This document shows, one piece after another, positions 63,780 through 64,000 of a DNA stretch of 64,000 bases (its first letter is position 1; every line of letters begins with the position of its first letter). The position numbers and the translations under genes were made by a program. The notes below the pieces were generated by a model. The model saw only the letters and a list, made by a program, of their open reading frames with translations, made no database searches and had not been told where the DNA came from. The stretch is from Mansonella perstans (taxonomy: Eukaryota; Nematoda; Chromadorea; Rhabditida; Onchocercidae). The DNA lies in the NCBI GenBank assembly GCA_037074765.1, contig JBAMDO010000130.1, positions 1 to 64,000 on the forward strand. Direction: 5' to 3'.

Positions 63780-64000
63780 CAGTATTAGGCCACATGTGTT
63801 CTATATCATCAGCCAGTGCTAGGTTACATATGTTTTATGTCACCAGCCAGCACTAGGCTATATGTGTTCTATGTCATCAGCCAGTACTAGGCTACATGTG
63901 TTTTATATCATCAGTTAGTTCTAGGCTACATGTGTTCTATATCATCAGCCAGTACTAAGCTACATATGTTTTATGTCATTAGGCAGTATTAAGGCTACAT
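63780..64000. repeat. 34-bp satellite array, at least six full copies, continues past the window
   Basis: Units start at 63780, 63814, 63848, 63882, 63916, 63950 and 63984, exactly 34 bases apart. The consensus is CAGTACTAGGCTACATGTGT followed by TCTATATCATCAGC. Copies alternate between TGTGTTCTAT and TATGTTTTAT types, which suggests amplification as a two-unit block. Confidence 0.92.

Larger units (their letters stand above)
60498..64000. other. Upstream flank of MPP10; repeats and an anonymous GC-rich island, no gene seen
   Basis: The first few hundred bases should contain the MPP10 promoter. The stretch contains a 13-bp minisatellite (60977-61152), a 27-bp array (62345-62423), a GC-rich island (62421-62575), a hairpin with flanking direct repeats (62650-62734), and a 34-bp array running off the right edge (63780-64000). 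Other open frames are A/T-rich and unconvincing. Confidence 0.6.

Noticed and set aside
62345..64000. CRISPR-like regularly spaced repeats
   Set aside because: The 27-bp and 34-bp units are directly adjacent with no unique spacers, and the DNA is eukaryotic.

Overview
The window looks like nuclear DNA of a parasitic nematode, most likely a clade III (spirurid or filarial-type) worm. It is very AT-rich and dense in micro- and minisatellites. Its genes are cut into many small exons bounded by TTTCAG-type acceptors and GTAAGT-type donors. The best recognisable gene, a vesicular glutamate transporter, is close to Caenorhabditis elegans EAT-4. No rRNA, tRNA, spliced-leader RNA, CRISPR array or intact transposon was recognised.

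Four multi-exon genes could be rebuilt with every splice phase agreeing. (1) 3654-8553, plus strand: 14 exons, about 633 residues, a disordered Ser/Gln-rich protein of unknown function. (2) 11061-17271, minus strand: 11 exons, 539 residues, the vesicular glutamate transporter eat-4/VGLUT, convergent with gene 1. (3) 28121-33245, minus strand: 9 exons, 578 residues, a type I membrane protein with leucine-rich repeats. (4) 54947-60497, minus strand: 18 exons, 964 residues, the U3 snoRNP/SSU-processome protein MPP10 with an N-terminal extension of about 320 residues not seen in the human protein.

The rest is long non-coding sequence: 1-3653, 8554-11060, 17272-28120, 33246-54946 and 60498-64000. 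It carries tandem arrays (exact 27-bp units at 51.9 and 62.3 kb, 34-bp units at the right edge, 13-bp units at 61.0 kb, 18-bp units at 45.1 kb, about 50-bp units at 40.6 kb). It also holds several unusually GC-rich or open islands: 13.0 kb inside a VGLUT intron, 21.95 kb, 32.5-32.75 kb inside the leucine-rich-repeat gene, 38.7 kb, and 62.4 kb. A few isolated splice-flanked open segments may be exons of genes with long introns, but none could be assembled into a full model.

The genes do not form a pathway. MPP10 is a housekeeping ribosome-biogenesis factor, VGLUT loads glutamate into synaptic vesicles, and the leucine-rich-repeat protein is a predicted cell-surface adhesion or receptor molecule. 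The best items for follow-up are the MPP10 extension, the open frame in the leucine-rich-repeat gene intron, the decayed collagen-like segment in a VGLUT intron, and the two anonymous GC-rich islands.
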